Assembly (NCBI GenBank): GCA_947175225.1
Contig: CAMWLX010000187.1
Location: 1-6,967 of the forward strand
Source: an uncultured Porphyromonadaceae bacterium
Lineage (GTDB): Bacteria > Bacteroidota > Bacteroidia > Bacteroidales > Muribaculaceae
Reading direction: 5' to 3'
DNA length: 6,967 nt
Position 1 is the stretch's first letter; every line of letters starts with the position of its first letter. Below the pieces are notes generated by a model. The model made no database searches. It was not told the origin of the DNA and saw nothing but the letters and a program-made list of their open reading frames with translations. Both the position numbers and the translations under genes were made by a program. This document shows positions 6,153-6,967 of the stretch, piece by piece.

Positions 6153-6914
6153 ATGCTACAGCAAAAAATTTACAATCTGATCAATAGAGATCGTAAAGGA
6201 ATGTGGGCAAGTCGCCTTTACGATTGGTATATGCTTGTGATGATAATCGCAAGCATAGTGCCACTGATGTTTATTGATGATTATCCGATATTCAAAGTCA
6301 TCGAAGCGGTGACTGTCACAGCCTTCATTATAGACTATGTGCTTCGTTGGTATACATCCGATCTCCAATTGAAGCGAGGATGGAAATCTTATTTTATCTA
6401 TCCTTTTACCCCTATGGCAATAATCGACCTTCTCTCCATATTGCCTGGTCTCAATTTGATAAATCCGGAATTTAAACTTTTACGACTTACGCGCCTTCTG
6501 AAGATTGTCAGGCTTCTTAAGATTTTCAGATACTCCGACAAAATCACTATCTTTATGAGAGTGCTCAAGAAAGAGAGGGAAGTTCTTTTTTCAGTGCTCC
6601 TGTTGGCTCTATTCTACATATTCATCACCGCTCTGGTTATGTTTAACGCTGAGCCTCACATCAATCCCAATACCGGGAGTGAAACGTTCCACTCTTTCTT
6701 CGATGCATTATATTGGGCTACAGTCACACTTACAACCGTAGGCTATGGCGATCTATGCCCGGTGACAGATATAGGAAGAGTAGTGTCTATGCTGTCTTCC
6801 CTTTTCGGAGTCGCTATAATTGCCCTCCCTTCCGGAGTCATCACAGCCAGCTATCTTGAAGAGCTCCGTGAGTTTAGAAAATCTCACGAAGGCACATCGA
6901 AAAGAAGTTTTTGA
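6153..6914 (+). CDS. Voltage-gated-type potassium channel, six-helix, no RCK domain
   Basis: This 253-aa protein is a six-transmembrane ion channel subunit, expected to form a tetramer in the cytoplasmic membrane. S1 lies about 22-42. S2 about 45-66 ends in IIDYVLRW with acidic D61. S3 about 81-99 has IIDLLSILP with D92. S4 spans 107-127 and carries K108, R111, R114, K117, R120, K123 and R126, a basic residue at every third position. S5 is about 142-165, the pore helix about 180-194, and the selectivity filter T195-VGYGD-200 is the exact potassium signature. S6 is about 208-234 with an ALPSG element. Length and layout match KvAP-like prokaryotic channels. The C-terminus after S6 is only about 20 residues, so there is no RCK or cyclic-nucleotide domain and gating would rest on voltage. 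An out-of-frame ATG at 6137 is ignored. The potassium-channel call is secure; voltage gating is inferred from S4. Confidence 0.93.
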   Translation: MLQQKIYNLINRDRKGMWASRLYDWYMLVMIIASIVPLMFIDDYPIFKVIEAVTVTAFIIDYVLRWYTSDLQLKRGWKSYFIYPFTPMAIIDLLSILPGLNLINPEFKLLRLTRLLKIVRLLKIFRYSDKITIFMRVLKKEREVLFSVLLLALFYIFITALVMFNAEPHINPNTGSETFHSFFDALYWATVTLTTVGYGDLCPVTDIGRVVSMLSSLFGVAIIALPSGVITASYLEELREFRKSHEGTSKRSF

Positions 6915-6967
6915 CGCGTAATGGCGTTGCATAGTATCTTTTATTTGCTTTTGACATAGGGTATTAT

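Noticed and set aside
6137..6155. Earlier ATG (6137) as the start of the potassium channel
   Set aside because: It is 16 nt upstream of the chosen ATG and therefore out of frame.
6951..6967. TTGACA at 6951-6956 as a -35 box of a downstream gene
   Set aside because: This is the consensus of sigma-70 promoters in Proteobacteria, not Bacteroidota; no TAnnTTTG box at the right spacing is visible before the window ends.

Overview
The window looks like chromosomal DNA from a Bacteroidota bacterium, most likely of the order Bacteroidales. The evidence is moderate-to-low GC, AT-rich intergenic stretches without clear Shine-Dalgarno sequences, two good matches to the Bacteroidota promoter (TTTG, about 20 nt, TAnnTTTG), and protein types typical of that phylum: a long periplasmic TPR protein, a tandem META-domain lipoprotein and a Bacteroidota-style type II NADH dehydrogenase. 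I cannot name a genus from the sequence alone.

The left half (72-2884) is all on the minus strand. In transcription order it holds a type II NADH:quinone oxidoreductase (1613-2884), a 120-nt gap with its own promoter and a pair of dyad repeats, a lipoprotein with two META (HslJ-like) domains (512-1492), and 8 nt later an Hsp15/HslR-type S4 RNA-binding protein (72-503). The last two almost certainly share a transcript. The right half is all on the plus strand: a secreted TPR protein with two repeat arrays (2975-4981), an AI-2E/PerM-family membrane protein (5028-6113) and a six-helix voltage-gated-type potassium channel (6153-6914). Gaps of 46 and 39 nt make a single transcript plausible. The two halves diverge from a 90-nt region (2885-2974) with a strong plus-strand promoter whose -33 box is a palindrome that could also serve the minus strand.

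Functionally this is mostly core-genome content: respiration, ribosome or translation rescue, and envelope and ion homeostasis. I see no mobile element, CRISPR array, rRNA, tRNA, integrase, toxin-antitoxin pair or defence system, and no broken genes. The most noteworthy points are regulatory or architectural: a TPR mRNA predicted to be leaderless, repeated dyads in the lipoprotein leader, and an HslJ-like/HslR-like gene pair. I found no convincing undescribed multi-gene system. The ends (1-71 and 6915-6967) hold no gene that I can support.
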